In this document: in pieces, positions 32,966-42,824 of the stretch
How the letters are laid out: each line of letters starts with the position of its first letter
Numbering within the stretch: the first letter of the stretch is position 1
NCBI GenBank assembly: GCA_009838735.1
Contig: VXQZ01000014.1
Coordinates: 62,001-126,000, forward strand
Source of the DNA: Chloroflexota bacterium
GTDB lineage: Bacteria; Chloroflexota; Dehalococcoidia; Bin125
DNA length: 64,000 nt
Reading direction: 5' to 3'
The notes under the pieces: generated by a model
The model's input: the letters and a program-made list of their open reading frames with translations, nothing else
Told to the model about the DNA's origin: nothing
Databases searched by the model: none
Program-made: the position numbers and the translations under genes

Positions 32966-34402
32966 ATGGCCTCAGTTCTGATCACCGGCGGAATCGTCAC
33001 GACTGCGAGCGAACAGTACGTCGCCGATGTTTTCCTCGACGACGGCGTGATTGTGCAGATCGGAGCCAATCTCCAGGTTGCTGCAGACACGGTCGTTCAA
33101 GCGGAGGGCCAGTACGTGATCCCGGGCGGGATTGACGTGCATACCCACCTCGGGGAAACGGTGTTCCGGACGATCACAGCCGATAGCTGGGAATCGGGCA
33201 CCGTGGCGGCCGCGTTTGGCGGGACGACAACGGTGGTCGATTTCGCGCGGCAGGAGCGCGAGGGGATGTCGCCGATCGAGGCGATTGAGCACCGCCGCCG
33301 CCAGGCCGAGTCGCAGGCGGTGATTGACTACGGCTTCCACCTGATGGCGACCAACCTGGATTCGCAGGAATATCTGGAGGAACTAGCCGCTCTGCCTGGG
33401 GAAGGCGTGACCAGTTTCAAGCTGTTGATGGCATATCCCGGGACGATGATGGTCGACGACCTGACCATCTTCCGCGCCATGCAGGTCGCAGCGGACACCA
33501 ATGCGATCGTCACGCTGCACGCCGAGAACGGTCACGTGATCCAGCAGATCACCGATCAGTTCGCCGAGCAGGGCAAGGTGCAGGAGCACATGCACATGCA
33601 CGCGCACCCGCACCTGGTCGAGGGCGAGGCGACGCACCGCGGGATCGCGATGGCGGAAATGGCGGGCTCGGCGGTCTACATCGTGCATCTGTCGAGCCGC
33701 ACGGCGTTGACCGAGGTCGAGGCGGCCAAGGCGCGCGGTCAGGCGGTGTACGCGGAGACCTGTCCGCAATACCTGTTCGCGGCGTACGAGGACTACGAGA
33801 ACGCCGGCTTCGAGGCGGCCAAGTACATCTGCTCGCCGCCGATTCGTGAACGGGCCAACCAGGACGAACTCTGGCGTGGGATCGAGAACGGCGCGATCAC
33901 CGTGATCGCGACCGACCATTGCACCTTCCGCATGCAGGACGATCTGGCCGAGCTGCCGCCGCAAAAGCCGATGGGCAAGGGCGATTTCCGCTACATCCCC
34001 AACGGCGTGCCCGGGGTCGAGAACCGGATGCACCTGATGTACGAGGGCGGCGTCATGGGGGGCCGCTTCGACATGATGCGCTTCGTCGATCTCAATTGCA
34101 CGATGCCGGCCAAGATGTTCGGTCTCTATCCAAGGAAGGGCATCATCGCCATCGGCGCTGACGCCGACGTGGTCGTCTGGGACCCCAACGCGAACTACAC
34201 CATTGAAGCGGCGACGCACCATATGCGCGTCGACTACAACCTGTACGAGGGGATGAAGGTCAGCGGACGTCCGAGCACGGTGATTTCGCGCGGTGAGATC
34301 ATCGTCAGCGGCGAGCAGTTCCTGGGGGAGATCGGTCGAGGTCAGTACATCCGCCGGTCGACGCCGTATGTGATCGACCACCCTCAGAGCGTTACGGCCT
34401 GA
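32966..34402 (+). CDS. hydA: Dihydropyrimidinase/hydantoinase
   Basis: A 478-residue cyclic amidohydrolase, starting at an ATG with GGAGG upstream. Metal ligands His59 and His61 (GGIDVHTHLG), carboxylated Lys152 (SFKLLMAYPG), His185 (TLHAEN), His241 (YIVHLSS) and the late Asp in IATDHC are all present. It opens dihydrouracil-, dihydrothymine- or hydantoin-type rings to N-carbamoyl acids in the cytoplasm. The Lys loop reads MAYPGTMMVDD where many relatives have MAYKG, so substrate preference could differ. Followed directly by an aminotransferase (1-base gap). Confidence 0.95.
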   Translation: MASVLITGGIVTTASEQYVADVFLDDGVIVQIGANLQVAADTVVQAEGQYVIPGGIDVHTHLGETVFRTITADSWESGTVAAAFGGTTTVVDFARQEREGMSPIEAIEHRRRQAESQAVIDYGFHLMATNLDSQEYLEELAALPGEGVTSFKLLMAYPGTMMVDDLTIFRAMQVAADTNAIVTLHAENGHVIQQITDQFAEQGKVQEHMHMHAHPHLVEGEATHRGIAMAEMAGSAVYIVHLSSRTALTEVEAAKARGQAVYAETCPQYLFAAYEDYENAGFEAAKYICSPPIRERANQDELWRGIENGAITVIATDHCTFRMQDDLAELPPQKPMGKGDFRYIPNGVPGVENRMHLMYEGGVMGGRFDMMRFVDLNCTMPAKMFGLYPRKGIIAIGADADVVVWDPNANYTIEAATHHMRVDYNLYEGMKVSGRPSTVISRGEIIVSGEQFLGEIGRGQYIRRSTPYVIDHPQSVTA

Positions 34403-34403
34403 C

Positions 34404-35747
34404 ATGACCAGCGAACAGGCGGTCTCCGGCGCGAGCGCCGGTGAGATCCTGGACCTCTGCCGCGAATACACGCTGTATGAGTGGGGCACGCAGGAGCAGA
34501 TCAATCCGATCCCGTTCTCGCGCGCCAAGGGCATCTATCTCTGGGACGCGAACGGCAAGCGCTACCTGGACTTCAACTCGCAGGCGATGTGCGTCAACAT
34601 CGGGCATGCCGATGATCGGGTGGTACAGGCGATCGCTGAGCAGGTCGCGGAGCTGCCCTATGTCGTACCGGCGCACGCCACCGAGGCGCGGGGCCGGCTG
34701 GGCCAGGAACTGGCGCGGATCTCGCCCGAGGGACTGAACAAGTCGTACATCACGCTGGCCGGCGCCGACGCGAATGAGGCTGCCGTCCGGATCGCGCGGC
34801 TCTACACGGGCAGGCACAAGATCCTGACTCGCTACCGCTCGTATCACGGCAGCAGCCAGGGAGTGATGTACGCCTCGGGCGACTTTCGGCGGATGCCCTC
34901 GGAGGAAGGGATGACCGGCGTTGTCCGCATCCTCGATCCCTACCTGTATCGCAGTCCGCTGGCCGTGAACGAGGAGGACTTCGTCCCGGCTTACATGCAA
35001 TACATGGAGGATGTGATCCAGCGCGAGGGTCCGGAGACGATCGCGGCCATTTTGCTGGAGCCGATCACCGGCACGAACGGGATCATCGTGCCGCCGGAAG
35101 GCTGGTATCGGGGGGTCCGCGAGCTGTGCGACCGCTACGGCATCCTGCTAATCGACGATGAGGTGATGGCCGGGTTCGGTCGGACCGGCAAATGGTTCGC
35201 GATCGAGCATGAGGACGTGGTCCCCGACATGATGACCATGGCCAAGGGATTGACCAGCGCGATCGTGCCGCTGGGCGCGGTGATGGTCAACGACCGGATC
35301 GCCGAGCACTTCGAGCAGAATCCGCTCGGTCACGGGATCACGTATGGCAGCCACACGGTCGGCTGCGCGGCTGCGATTGCGACGCTCAAGGTCTACGAAG
35401 AAGACAACCTGATTGAGAACGCGGTCCGGATGGGTGAGGTCATCCAGGCCGAGTACGCCTCGATGAAGGAGCGGCACCCGTCAATTGGCGAGGCGCGCGG
35501 CCGGGGACTCTTCACCGTCCTTGAGCTGACGGCCGACCGCGCCACCAAGGCGCCGCTGATGTCGGTCGATCCCGAGCTCACCGGTCGCGTCGATCAGTTC
35601 TTCCGCGACGAGGGCATGTTCGTCAATGTGCGCGGCGACTTCATTTTCGGCAACCCGCCGCTCTCGATTACCGAGGAAGAGCTGCGATGGGCGTTGTCGA
35701 TCGTCGATCGGGCGCTCGACATTACAGACGCGGCCGTCCGGTCTTAG
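34404..35747 (+). CDS. Class III aminotransferase, probably for a beta-amino acid
   Basis: A 447-residue PLP enzyme of fold type I. The phosphate loop region is AGADANEAAVRIARLYTGR, the Asp contacting the PLP ring is in IDDEVMAGFGRTG (251-254) and the Schiff-base lysine is Lys281 in MAKGLTSA. Relatives include beta-alanine:pyruvate, taurine and omega-amino acid aminotransferases. The ANEAA motif carries an Ala-Asp where GxEANE is usual. Within this operon it would take over the beta-amino acid released by the amidohydrolase and make a semialdehyde. Confidence 0.93.
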   Translation: MTSEQAVSGASAGEILDLCREYTLYEWGTQEQINPIPFSRAKGIYLWDANGKRYLDFNSQAMCVNIGHADDRVVQAIAEQVAELPYVVPAHATEARGRLGQELARISPEGLNKSYITLAGADANEAAVRIARLYTGRHKILTRYRSYHGSSQGVMYASGDFRRMPSEEGMTGVVRILDPYLYRSPLAVNEEDFVPAYMQYMEDVIQREGPETIAAILLEPITGTNGIIVPPEGWYRGVRELCDRYGILLIDDEVMAGFGRTGKWFAIEHEDVVPDMMTMAKGLTSAIVPLGAVMVNDRIAEHFEQNPLGHGITYGSHTVGCAAAIATLKVYEEDNLIENAVRMGEVIQAEYASMKERHPSIGEARGRGLFTVLELTADRATKAPLMSVDPELTGRVDQFFRDEGMFVNVRGDFIFGNPPLSITEEELRWALSIVDRALDITDAAVRS

Positions 35748-35800
35748 GGCGGCCGAGGGATCGTGAAACAGACCGGCTGGAGTGAGAAGGGATATTCATC

Positions 35801-36205
35801 ATGACGGACTACCACGACAGTGACCGCTACCAGCAGGGAGTCGGGCTGATGGAGAGCATCAGCATGAACCCGGCAGGGATGGACGCGATCGCCGCCGCGA
35901 ATGGCGAGGTGGGCGAGGATGTCGCTCGGATGCTGGGCGAGTTCTGCTTCGGCGATGTCTGGACGCACGGCCCGCTCGATCTGCGAACCAAGCGGGTGAT
36001 CACGCTGGCCACGATCTCGGCGCTGGGCCGCGAGCGTCAACTGCGTGGGCACATTGCCGGCGCGTTGGCGCAGGGGTTCACCCGAGAAGAGATTCAGAGC
36101 ATTTTCGTGCATCAATTCGCCTACGGCGGCTTCCCAATGGGTCTCTCGGGACTGCAGGTCGCGCAGGAGGTCTTCGCTGAACTCGACGCTCAGGACGGCG
36201 ACTAG
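35801..36205 (+). CDS. Carboxymuconolactone-decarboxylase-like (AhpD fold) protein
   Basis: A 134-residue all-helical protein starting at an ATG with GAAGGGA upstream. The pattern LDLRTKRVITLATISALGR, then RGHIAGALAQGFTREEIQSIFVHQFAYGGFPMG is that of the CMD domain. No CxxC is present, so it is not an AhpD-type peroxidase and is closer to the decarboxylase branch. Its role in this operon is unclear; it could act on a ring-cleavage product of the neighbouring monooxygenase. Confidence 0.85.
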   Translation: MTDYHDSDRYQQGVGLMESISMNPAGMDAIAAANGEVGEDVARMLGEFCFGDVWTHGPLDLRTKRVITLATISALGRERQLRGHIAGALAQGFTREEIQSIFVHQFAYGGFPMGLSGLQVAQEVFAELDAQDGD

Positions 36206-36252
36206 CGATTGGCAACCGCAACGGATCTGGATCGGGGGATGGAGCAGGAATC

Positions 36253-37260
36253 ATGAAACTCGGTTTGATGTCGGGTATCGACCATCCACGGGACATCATC
36301 GACCAGGCGCAATGGGCTGAGGAACAGGGATTCGAAACTGTTTGGGTCGGTGAAGGCCGGCTGACCCGGAATGCCGTTGTGCATATGACGCTCGCGGCGG
36401 CCAATACCGAGCGAATCACGATCGGCAGCGGCATTTTCCCATTCCGCACGCGGAGCGTTGGACTGTTGGGCATGACCGCCCGATCGCTCGACGACATGGC
36501 GCCGGGCCGGATCAAGCTCGGCCTCGGGGCGTGGTGGGAGCCGCTGGCGACGCGCAACGGCCTGCACACGGCCAAGCCGCGCACAGCGATGAAGGAGATC
36601 ATCCTCGCGCTCAAGGATCTGTTGGACGGCAAGTCGGTGACGTACCAGGGTGAGTACGTCGACGTTGATCAGATCAAGTTCGACACGCCCGAGGATGACG
36701 ACAATCCGTCATATCCGGTCCCGATTTACATCGGCGCGGTCAGATTGCGGATGATGGAGCTGGTCGGCGAGGTCGCCGACGGCGCGTTGATGGATTTCCT
36801 CGTACCGCCGGAGTACACGGCGCTCTCGGTCGAGCACATCAAGATCGGCGCAGACCGGACCGGCCGTTCAATGGATGCGATCGACTGTCCGCAACTGCTG
36901 GGGGTGGCCGTCGACGATGACGATCCGCAGGCGGCGGTCGACGCTTGCAAGAAGTTCCTGACCCAATACATCGGCCAACAGCCGCACATCACCGAGAACT
37001 GCGGCGCGACGGAGGAGCAGATTGCCGGCGTCAAGAGCGTCATGGGTTGGCCCGCCACGCAGGAACAGATCGAGGCAGCGATGCAGTTTATCCCCGACGA
37101 ACTGGTCCGGGACGTCTGCTGCTGCGGTACGACCTCGGAGACGCTCGAACGGATCGAGGCATTCGTCGCCGCGGGCTGCACTGAGCCGGTGCTGACTCCG
37201 CTGGGCGACTACCAGGGGACTGTCGAGAAGATCGCCGGCGCGGTTCGGCAACGCGGATGA
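36253..37260 (+). CDS. LLM-class flavin/F420-dependent oxidoreductase
   Basis: A 335-residue luciferase-like (beta/alpha)8 protein: WAEEQGFETVWVGEGR, then ITIGSGIFPFRTRS, a DMAPGRIKLGLGAWWEPLA loop and a conserved IYIGAVRLRMMELVGEVADG. Family members are FMNH2- or F420H2-dependent monooxygenases and dehydrogenases. Within this operon it could carry out the first oxidation of the imported ring, as RutA does for uracil, but the sequence does not look RutA-specific, so the substrate is not assigned. Confidence 0.88.
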   Translation: MKLGLMSGIDHPRDIIDQAQWAEEQGFETVWVGEGRLTRNAVVHMTLAAANTERITIGSGIFPFRTRSVGLLGMTARSLDDMAPGRIKLGLGAWWEPLATRNGLHTAKPRTAMKEIILALKDLLDGKSVTYQGEYVDVDQIKFDTPEDDDNPSYPVPIYIGAVRLRMMELVGEVADGALMDFLVPPEYTALSVEHIKIGADRTGRSMDAIDCPQLLGVAVDDDDPQAAVDACKKFLTQYIGQQPHITENCGATEEQIAGVKSVMGWPATQEQIEAAMQFIPDELVRDVCCCGTTSETLERIEAFVAAGCTEPVLTPLGDYQGTVEKIAGAVRQRG

Positions 37261-37310
37261 GCGGCTGGACGGCTGAGCGGGATTCACACCGAAAGTGAGT
37301 TCGTCGACCG

Positions 37311-38186
37311 ATGAGCGCCAGCGCCGGACCGGAGGTTGCAGCCCAGTTCTCCGCGCGTGAACGCTGGCTGACGGACGAACGCGCGGAACGGCTCCGTTCG
37401 GCGTCGGCCAGGATCACACTGGTCCTGATCCTCGTTGCCCTGTTCCTCGGCGGTTGGGAGTTTCTCAAGTGGGCGACCGAGGCGCCGCGCACGACGCTGC
37501 CGCATTTCCATGAGGTCGTCGACTATCTGTTCAGCATCAACTCGCAGGGCGATGTGGTCTGGTTGGCGATCGGGCGCAACCTGCGGCTCACGTTCATCGA
37601 GGCGCTGAGCGGCCTGTCGGTCGCGATCGTGGCCGGATTCGCCGCGGGCACGTTGATGGCGCTCAGCCGCTGGACGGGCCGCGGAATCATGCCGTTCGTT
37701 ATTGGCGCGCAAACCGTGCCGATCGTCGCGATTGCGCCTGCGCTTGTGATCTGGCTGGGCACCGGCTGGGAAACCAAGGCGCTGATCGCCGGGTTCCTCG
37801 CCTTCTTCCCGATCGCGGTCACCAGTGCGCGGGGCATCGGCGATGTCTCGCAGGACAGCCTCGACCTGATGGCCTCGTATGGCGCATCGCGCACCGAGGT
37901 GTTCTTCAAGCTGCGACTGCCCAGCGCGCTGCCCTACATCTTCACCGGACTCGAGGTCGCCGCGGCGTTCAGCGTGATCGGGGCGATCGTGGCCGAATTG
38001 CCGGTCGGGTCGCAAGAAGGAATCGGCGTGGTGATTCTCACTTCGCAGCAGTACTTCAGTCTGCAACCCGAGTCGTTGTTCGCCGCGATCGGCGGCGCCT
38101 GCCTGCTCGGCGGCGCCATGGTCGGGATGGTCCGCATCGTCCAGATCGTGGTACTGCGCGGCCACCGCGCACAGGAACTGAGTTAG
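37311..38186 (+). CDS. ABC transporter permease (first of two)
   Basis: A 291-residue permease of the binding-protein-dependent type (SsuC/TauC/ThiX-like) with about six membrane segments. The EAA loop appears as DLMASYGASRTEVFFKLRLPSALPYIFTG-type sequence near residues 185-210. Expected to pair with the second permease, the ATPase that lies between them and the NMT1-like binding protein to form one importer. Confidence 0.93.
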   Translation: MSASAGPEVAAQFSARERWLTDERAERLRSASARITLVLILVALFLGGWEFLKWATEAPRTTLPHFHEVVDYLFSINSQGDVVWLAIGRNLRLTFIEALSGLSVAIVAGFAAGTLMALSRWTGRGIMPFVIGAQTVPIVAIAPALVIWLGTGWETKALIAGFLAFFPIAVTSARGIGDVSQDSLDLMASYGASRTEVFFKLRLPSALPYIFTGLEVAAAFSVIGAIVAELPVGSQEGIGVVILTSQQYFSLQPESLFAAIGGACLLGGAMVGMVRIVQIVVLRGHRAQELS

Positions 38187-38197
38187 GAAGGCGGGCC

Positions 38198-39028
38198 ATG
38201 ACCACACCAGATACCTCGCGTCAGCCGGCCCCGAGCGGGACGCAGACCGCGATTGCATTCCAGGGCGTGCGCAAGGAGTTCGGCAACGGAGCGAACGCGA
38301 CGCTCGCCATCGAGTCGGTGGACCTTGACATCGCCGAGCGTGAGTTCGTCTCGCTGATCGGTCCCTCGGGCTGCGGCAAATCGACGCTGCTTCGCCTCGC
38401 TGCTGATCTGATTGAACCCAGCGGCGGATCGGTCCTGGTCAACAGCAAGACGCCCCGGCAGGCTCGGCTCGACCGCGACTACGGGTTCATCTTCCAGGCG
38501 CCGACGCTGTTTGACTGGCGAACGGTCTGGAAAAACGTCGCGTTGCCGCTTGAGATTATGAAGATTTCCGGCATGTCCAGAGAGAAGAAGGACGAAGAGA
38601 TCGAGCGATTGCTGAGCATGGTCGGGCTGGACGGATTCGAGAGTCACCATCCATATCAGCTCTCCGGGGGCATGCAGCAGCGGGTGTCGCTAGCGCGCGC
38701 GCTCGTTTTCCGACCGTCGATCCTGCTGATGGACGAGCCGTTCGGCGCGCTCGACGAGATCACGCGTGACCGGATGAACCTCGAGCTGCACCGGATCTGG
38801 GAGGAGACGAACACGACGATCCTGTTCGTCACGCACAGCATTCCCGAGGCTGTGTTGCTGTCCGGGAGGGTCGTGGTGATGACGGCCCGACCAGGGCGCG
38901 TGCAGGAGGTCATCCCGATCGACCTGCCCTATCCGAGGACGACCGAGGTCGAGGAGTCGACTCGCTACTACGAGCTGGTGACGGAAGTCAGGGAGTCGCT
39001 GGGACGGGCGATGGCAGGCGGGCTGTGA
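38198..39028 (+). CDS. ABC transporter ATPase (SsuB/TauB type)
   Basis: A 276-residue ATPase with Walker [10 protein letters not shown], the Q loop [11 protein letters not shown], signature [15 protein letters not shown], Walker [13 protein letters not shown] and the H-loop His in VTHSIPEA. Length and the [10 protein letters not shown] pattern match the nitrate/sulfonate/taurine subfamily. Its stop overlaps the GTG of the second permease (GTGA). Confidence 0.96.
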   Translation: MTTPDTSRQPAPSGTQTAIAFQGVRKEFGNGANATLAIESVDLDIAEREFVSLIGPSGCGKSTLLRLAADLIEPSGGSVLVNSKTPRQARLDRDYGFIFQAPTLFDWRTVWKNVALPLEIMKISGMSREKKDEEIERLLSMVGLDGFESHHPYQLSGGMQQRVSLARALVFRPSILLMDEPFGALDEITRDRMNLELHRIWEETNTTILFVTHSIPEAVLLSGRVVVMTARPGRVQEVIPIDLPYPRTTEVEESTRYYELVTEVRESLGRAMAGGL

Positions 39029-39843
39029 CAACTGCGGACCCAACCCTCGAAGCCGGCGCCGAACCGGCGCGTCAGTGGAGCCGACATGCCGGCGTGGTTG
39101 TCCCGCCGTTCCTCGTCTTCGTCGCCGCGATCGGACTGTGGGAGCTGATCGTCGAGGCATTCGATATCCAGCGCTTCCTGCTGCCCCGCCCCAGCGAGAT
39201 CGCCAGCCTGTTCGTCGAGGATTTCGGCCGACTCATCCGCCAGGGGCGCAACACGCTGGGCGTCGCCGGACGCGGGCTGCTGTTGGGCGGCGGCATCGGC
39301 GTTGGCCTGGCCGCGATCACGTTCCGCACGCGCTGGATGGCGGAGGGGATCGGCATCTACGCCGCGGTGCTCAAGGCCGTGCCCGTCATTTCTCTGGCTC
39401 CGCTGACCGTCGTCTGGTTCGGGATCGAGGCCGGCTCGAAGATCGCCACGGTGAGCATCGCGACCGCGCCGATCCTGTTCACATACACGCTGGTCGGTCT
39501 GCGCAGCGCCGACGCCAACGCGCAGGAGCTGATGCGCTCGTACGCGGCCGGACACTTTCGCACCTTCTGGAACCTGCACGTCCCCTACGCGCTGCCGTTC
39601 TTCTTCTCCGGCCTGAAGATCGCCGTCACGATTGCGATGATCGTGGCGATCATCTCCGAGTATTTCGGCGGCAGCTTCGAGAACCTGGGCGGTTACATCC
39701 GCAACGAGGCGAACAACGTCCACACGGTCGAGGTCTGGACGGCGATCGTGATGGCCTGTCTGCTGGGCATCAGCCAGTACATGATCGTGGCCGGGATCGA
39801 CCGCTACGTCCTCCGCTGGCATCCTTCCAAGCGCGGCAACTGA
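39025..39843 (+). CDS. ABC transporter permease (second of two)
   Basis: A 272-residue permease starting with GTG inside the ATPase stop. Six hydrophobic segments and an EAA loop (ELMRSYAAGHFRTFWNLHVPYALPFFFSG region). Two different permease genes flank the ATPase, so the transporter is probably heterodimeric in the membrane. Confidence 0.93.
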   Translation: MTTADPTLEAGAEPARQWSRHAGVVVPPFLVFVAAIGLWELIVEAFDIQRFLLPRPSEIASLFVEDFGRLIRQGRNTLGVAGRGLLLGGGIGVGLAAITFRTRWMAEGIGIYAAVLKAVPVISLAPLTVVWFGIEAGSKIATVSIATAPILFTYTLVGLRSADANAQELMRSYAAGHFRTFWNLHVPYALPFFFSGLKIAVTIAMIVAIISEYFGGSFENLGGYIRNEANNVHTVEVWTAIVMACLLGISQYMIVAGIDRYVLRWHPSKRGN

Positions 39844-39871
39844 CTCCGCTAGCCGACGGGGCTGACCAGAG

Positions 39872-39900
39872 TTGCAAACGCAATGTCGCGTAGGCATACT
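39872..39900 (+). promoter_or_regulatory. Promoter-like motif upstream of the first peptide-type binding protein
   Basis: TTGCAA, a 17-nt spacer, then CATACT(TCC). The same layout with the same flanking bases is found ahead of the second paralogous binding-protein gene (63548-63576, minus strand), which supports a real promoter. Hexamer matches to sigma-70 consensus are 4 of 6 each. Confidence 0.55.
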
Positions 39901-39947
39901 TCCTGCACTCACATAGCGCCCAGACGGGTTAGCTGGAAGGGGTTGCT

Positions 39948-41723
39948 ATGAGCGACCGAAACTATTGGCAACGGATGAAGAAGCGGCAGTACAGCAGGCG
40001 GTCGCTGCTGCGTGCCTCGGCTCGCGCGGGGCTCGGCGCCAGCGCGATTGCCCTGATCGGCTGCGGAGACGATGACGACGACGGCCAGCAGCAGGCCGCG
40101 GCGCAGGCTCAGGCGCAACAACAACAGCAGCAACAGGCGATGCAGCAGCAGGCTCAGGAACAGCCCGAGCAGCAGGCCATGCAGCAAGAGCAACAGCAGC
40201 AAGCCGCCGTTGCTCAAGCGCAACAAGCCGACGACGGACCGAAGCGCGGCGGCAGAATGATCATGGGCGACCTGCATTCCTTCGAGGATGATGTGACGCT
40301 GCCCTACGCGATCGGCGACGGCCGCTCCACTCAGCCGCCAGACGCTGGCGTCTGGGACTGGCTGATGCAACGCGGGGACACCCTGGATCCGGAACCTCGG
40401 CTCGCGGAGTCGTGGGAGCAAAACGGTGACGCTACCGCCACGATCGTCAAGCTGCGCCCGGGCCTCGAGTTCCACAACGGCAAGCCGCTCAATGCCGAGG
40501 CAGTCAAGCTCAGCTACGAGGCGATGAACTGGGAGGACACGCCGAACAGTCAGGTGCGGGCGTTGGCAGCCGCCTACCTTGATTCAATCGACGTGATCGA
40601 CGACATCACGGTGCAGTTCAACCACGCAAACTGGCCCGGGCCGGTCATCTACGACCTGATCACATTCGCGCCAATTGCTGACGCTGACACGATCCCGGCA
40701 TTGGCTGCCATGGAGGAGATCAACGGTAGCGGCCCGTTCAAGTTCGACTTCGACCAATGGGAGCCTGGTGCGACGTGGGTGGCGGTGCCGCACGAGAATG
40801 GCTACCTCACCCCGTACCTCGACTCGATCGAGTATCGCACCATCGCGGATGAGGACACCCAGGTCCTGGCTCTCGAGAGCGGGGAACTCGACGTAACCCA
40901 TATTCCCGCCACGCAATTCGCGCGGCTGGGCGCATTGGACCACATCAGCACGTCTGTCTTCCCGCCACTCGGGTACTGGGTGGTTGGGCCGACAGGGACG
41001 GGGCTCGGCGGCGGTCATCCGGCGAACGACGACCCACGCTTCCGCCTGGCGCTGCAAAAGGCGATAGACCGTGAGCGCCTGCATGAGGACATTTTCGAAG
41101 GCATCTATCCCATCTCCAACCAGATGTGGCTGCCGACTTCCCCGGCCTATGACCCACAGTACGACGTCGTCCACTATGACCCGGAAGGGGCCAGGGCGTT
41201 GTTGGAGGAGGCCGGTCTCGTCGGCACGCAAATTGGCATCCATTTCTTTGAGGGCCAGGTTCCCAGTGGCGCCCCCGAAATCGTTCAGGCGAACTTCCAG
41301 GCCGTCGGAATCGACGCCACGCTCGAAGTGATCGACCGGGCACTCTGGATTGAGTACTTCTTGTCCGGCACGATGCCCGGCCTCTACATGGCGAGCACCG
41401 GCTTCTTCTGGATGAACCCCGAAACGCTGCCGAACATGAACTACCAATTCCGCAAGGACAACGCACTTGCCTTCGGGAACGGCACCGGTCCGGATCACGC
41501 GGAGTACAACGCCATCGTCGAGGGCTTCGCGTCACAGCCGACGGCCGCCGAGCGTCAAGAGCTATTCGACCGCTGGAACAAGCTCTATTCCGAAGCTCCG
41601 TGGCTGCTCCCGTACTCCGGCTTGGGCCACACTGCGGCATACAACAACACCCGCGTTGGCGGGTTCCGGTACGCCCAGGCATCGGCGAAGTTGCACAAGG
41701 AAGACCTCTGGCTTATCACGTAG
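39948..41723 (+). CDS. Peptide/nickel-type ABC solute-binding protein, Tat lipoprotein
   Basis: A 591-residue SBP_bac_5 protein. The N-terminus has a twin-arginine-type RRSLLRAS followed by a hydrophobic stretch and lipobox LIGC, then GDDDDD and a Gln-rich linker of about 55 residues. The mature part shows LAESWEQNGD, then VKLRPGLEFHNGKPLNAEAVKLS and QKAIDRERL. These proteins bring peptides, opines, or nickel and other small solutes to the dppBC-type permease genes that follow. Start ATG with AAGGGG upstream. Its first 40 residues are nearly identical to the binding protein at 61505-63493. Confidence 0.93.
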   Translation: MSDRNYWQRMKKRQYSRRSLLRASARAGLGASAIALIGCGDDDDDGQQQAAAQAQAQQQQQQQAMQQQAQEQPEQQAMQQEQQQQAAVAQAQQADDGPKRGGRMIMGDLHSFEDDVTLPYAIGDGRSTQPPDAGVWDWLMQRGDTLDPEPRLAESWEQNGDATATIVKLRPGLEFHNGKPLNAEAVKLSYEAMNWEDTPNSQVRALAAAYLDSIDVIDDITVQFNHANWPGPVIYDLITFAPIADADTIPALAAMEEINGSGPFKFDFDQWEPGATWVAVPHENGYLTPYLDSIEYRTIADEDTQVLALESGELDVTHIPATQFARLGALDHISTSVFPPLGYWVVGPTGTGLGGGHPANDDPRFRLALQKAIDRERLHEDIFEGIYPISNQMWLPTSPAYDPQYDVVHYDPEGARALLEEAGLVGTQIGIHFFEGQVPSGAPEIVQANFQAVGIDATLEVIDRALWIEYFLSGTMPGLYMASTGFFWMNPETLPNMNYQFRKDNALAFGNGTGPDHAEYNAIVEGFASQPTAAERQELFDRWNKLYSEAPWLLPYSGLGHTAAYNNTRVGGFRYAQASAKLHKEDLWLIT

Positions 41724-41750
41724 CCGACACGCATGAAATGGGCAGTTCGA

Positions 41751-41784
41751 GGGGCAGTGCCCGGTAACGGCCGAGCACTGCCCC
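41751..41784 (+). terminator. Hairpin after the peptide-type binding protein
   Basis: A 10-bp stem GGGGCAGTGC with GCACTGCCCC around a 14-nt loop that itself holds CCG/CGG. No T-run follows. It likely limits read-through into the permease genes, as for many binding-protein operons. Confidence 0.6.
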
Positions 41785-41879
41785 GCTGAAGGCAACCGCG
41801 TGATGGTTGGGAACCACCGCGCGGTAAGCCTCTGGTCCCGCTTGATTCGGTATGGTCAGCCTTCAGAGGAGCGTCGTGC

Positions 41880-42824
41880 ATGGGTTCGTTCCTAGTCCGC
41901 CGCTTCACACAAGGCGTGTTGACGGTGGTCCTGGCCAGCATCTTGGTCTTCCTCGTCATGCGCTTGATTCCAGGCGACCCGGCTCTGCTGTTGGTTGGAA
42001 CAGATGCGAGTCCCGAAGACGTTGAGCGGGTGCGAGAGCAACTCGGACTGAACGAACCGCTGATCGAGCAATATGTCGATTGGTTGACCGGCGCGCTGCA
42101 GGCGGACTTCGGACCCTCGATTAGCAAGGGCACTGAGGTGGGCGCACTGATGAAGGGCGCACTCCTCCCAAGTGCAGAACTCGCAGTGGCCGGCTACGTG
42201 TTTGCCCTGGCGTTCGGTATCCCACTCGGGATCGTCGCCGGCCTGAAGCCAGGTGGGCCAGGAGACTATGCCGCAACTGGCTTCACCATGTTCACCCTGG
42301 GCATTCCAAATTTTGTGCTTGGGATCCTGCTGATCTGGGTGCTCGCGGTCTTGTTGGGCTGGCTACCGATCACTGGACGAGTGGCGATCAATGAGGACTT
42401 CTTCGAAGCGCTCAAATTCCTCGTCATGCCGATGATTGCCGTCGGTGCCGGGACGGCGGCCGTGCTTGCGCGATTCGTGCGGGCCTCAATCATGGAGACG
42501 CTGAACCAGGACTATGTGCGGACGGCCCGCGCGAAAGGACTGCGCGAGCGGACGGTGGTGCTGCGTCATGCGATGCGCAATGCGCTGATCCCAGTGATCA
42601 CCGTTGCCGCGCTGCAGATTGGCTTCCTGATCTCTGGCGCGGTGATCGTTGAGGTCGTCTTCGCGCGACCTGGCTTCGGCTCACTGATCATTGCGGCCGT
42701 GATTGGGAGGGACTATCAGCTCATTCAGGGCATGCTCGTTGTGCTGGTCGCGGTATTCGTTGTAGTCAACAGCCTCGCTGATGTGGCTTACGGGCTCGCT
42801 GATCCCCGGATTCGAGTGAGCTGA
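41880..42824 (+). CDS. DppB-like ABC permease
   Basis: A 314-residue permease starting at an ATG with AGAGGAG upstream. The N-terminal membrane segment and RLIPGDPALLLVG, the long outer loop to the next segment, and the EAA loop (RTARAKGLRERTVVLRHAMRNALIP) are as in DppB. It overlaps the next gene by one base (TGATG). No dppD/dppF ATPase follows, so ATPase subunits must come from another locus. Confidence 0.95.
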   Translation: MGSFLVRRFTQGVLTVVLASILVFLVMRLIPGDPALLLVGTDASPEDVERVREQLGLNEPLIEQYVDWLTGALQADFGPSISKGTEVGALMKGALLPSAELAVAGYVFALAFGIPLGIVAGLKPGGPGDYAATGFTMFTLGIPNFVLGILLIWVLAVLLGWLPITGRVAINEDFFEALKFLVMPMIAVGAGTAAVLARFVRASIMETLNQDYVRTARAKGLRERTVVLRHAMRNALIPVITVAALQIGFLISGAVIVEVVFARPGFGSLIIAAVIGRDYQLIQGMLVVLVAVFVVVNSLADVAYGLADPRIRVS

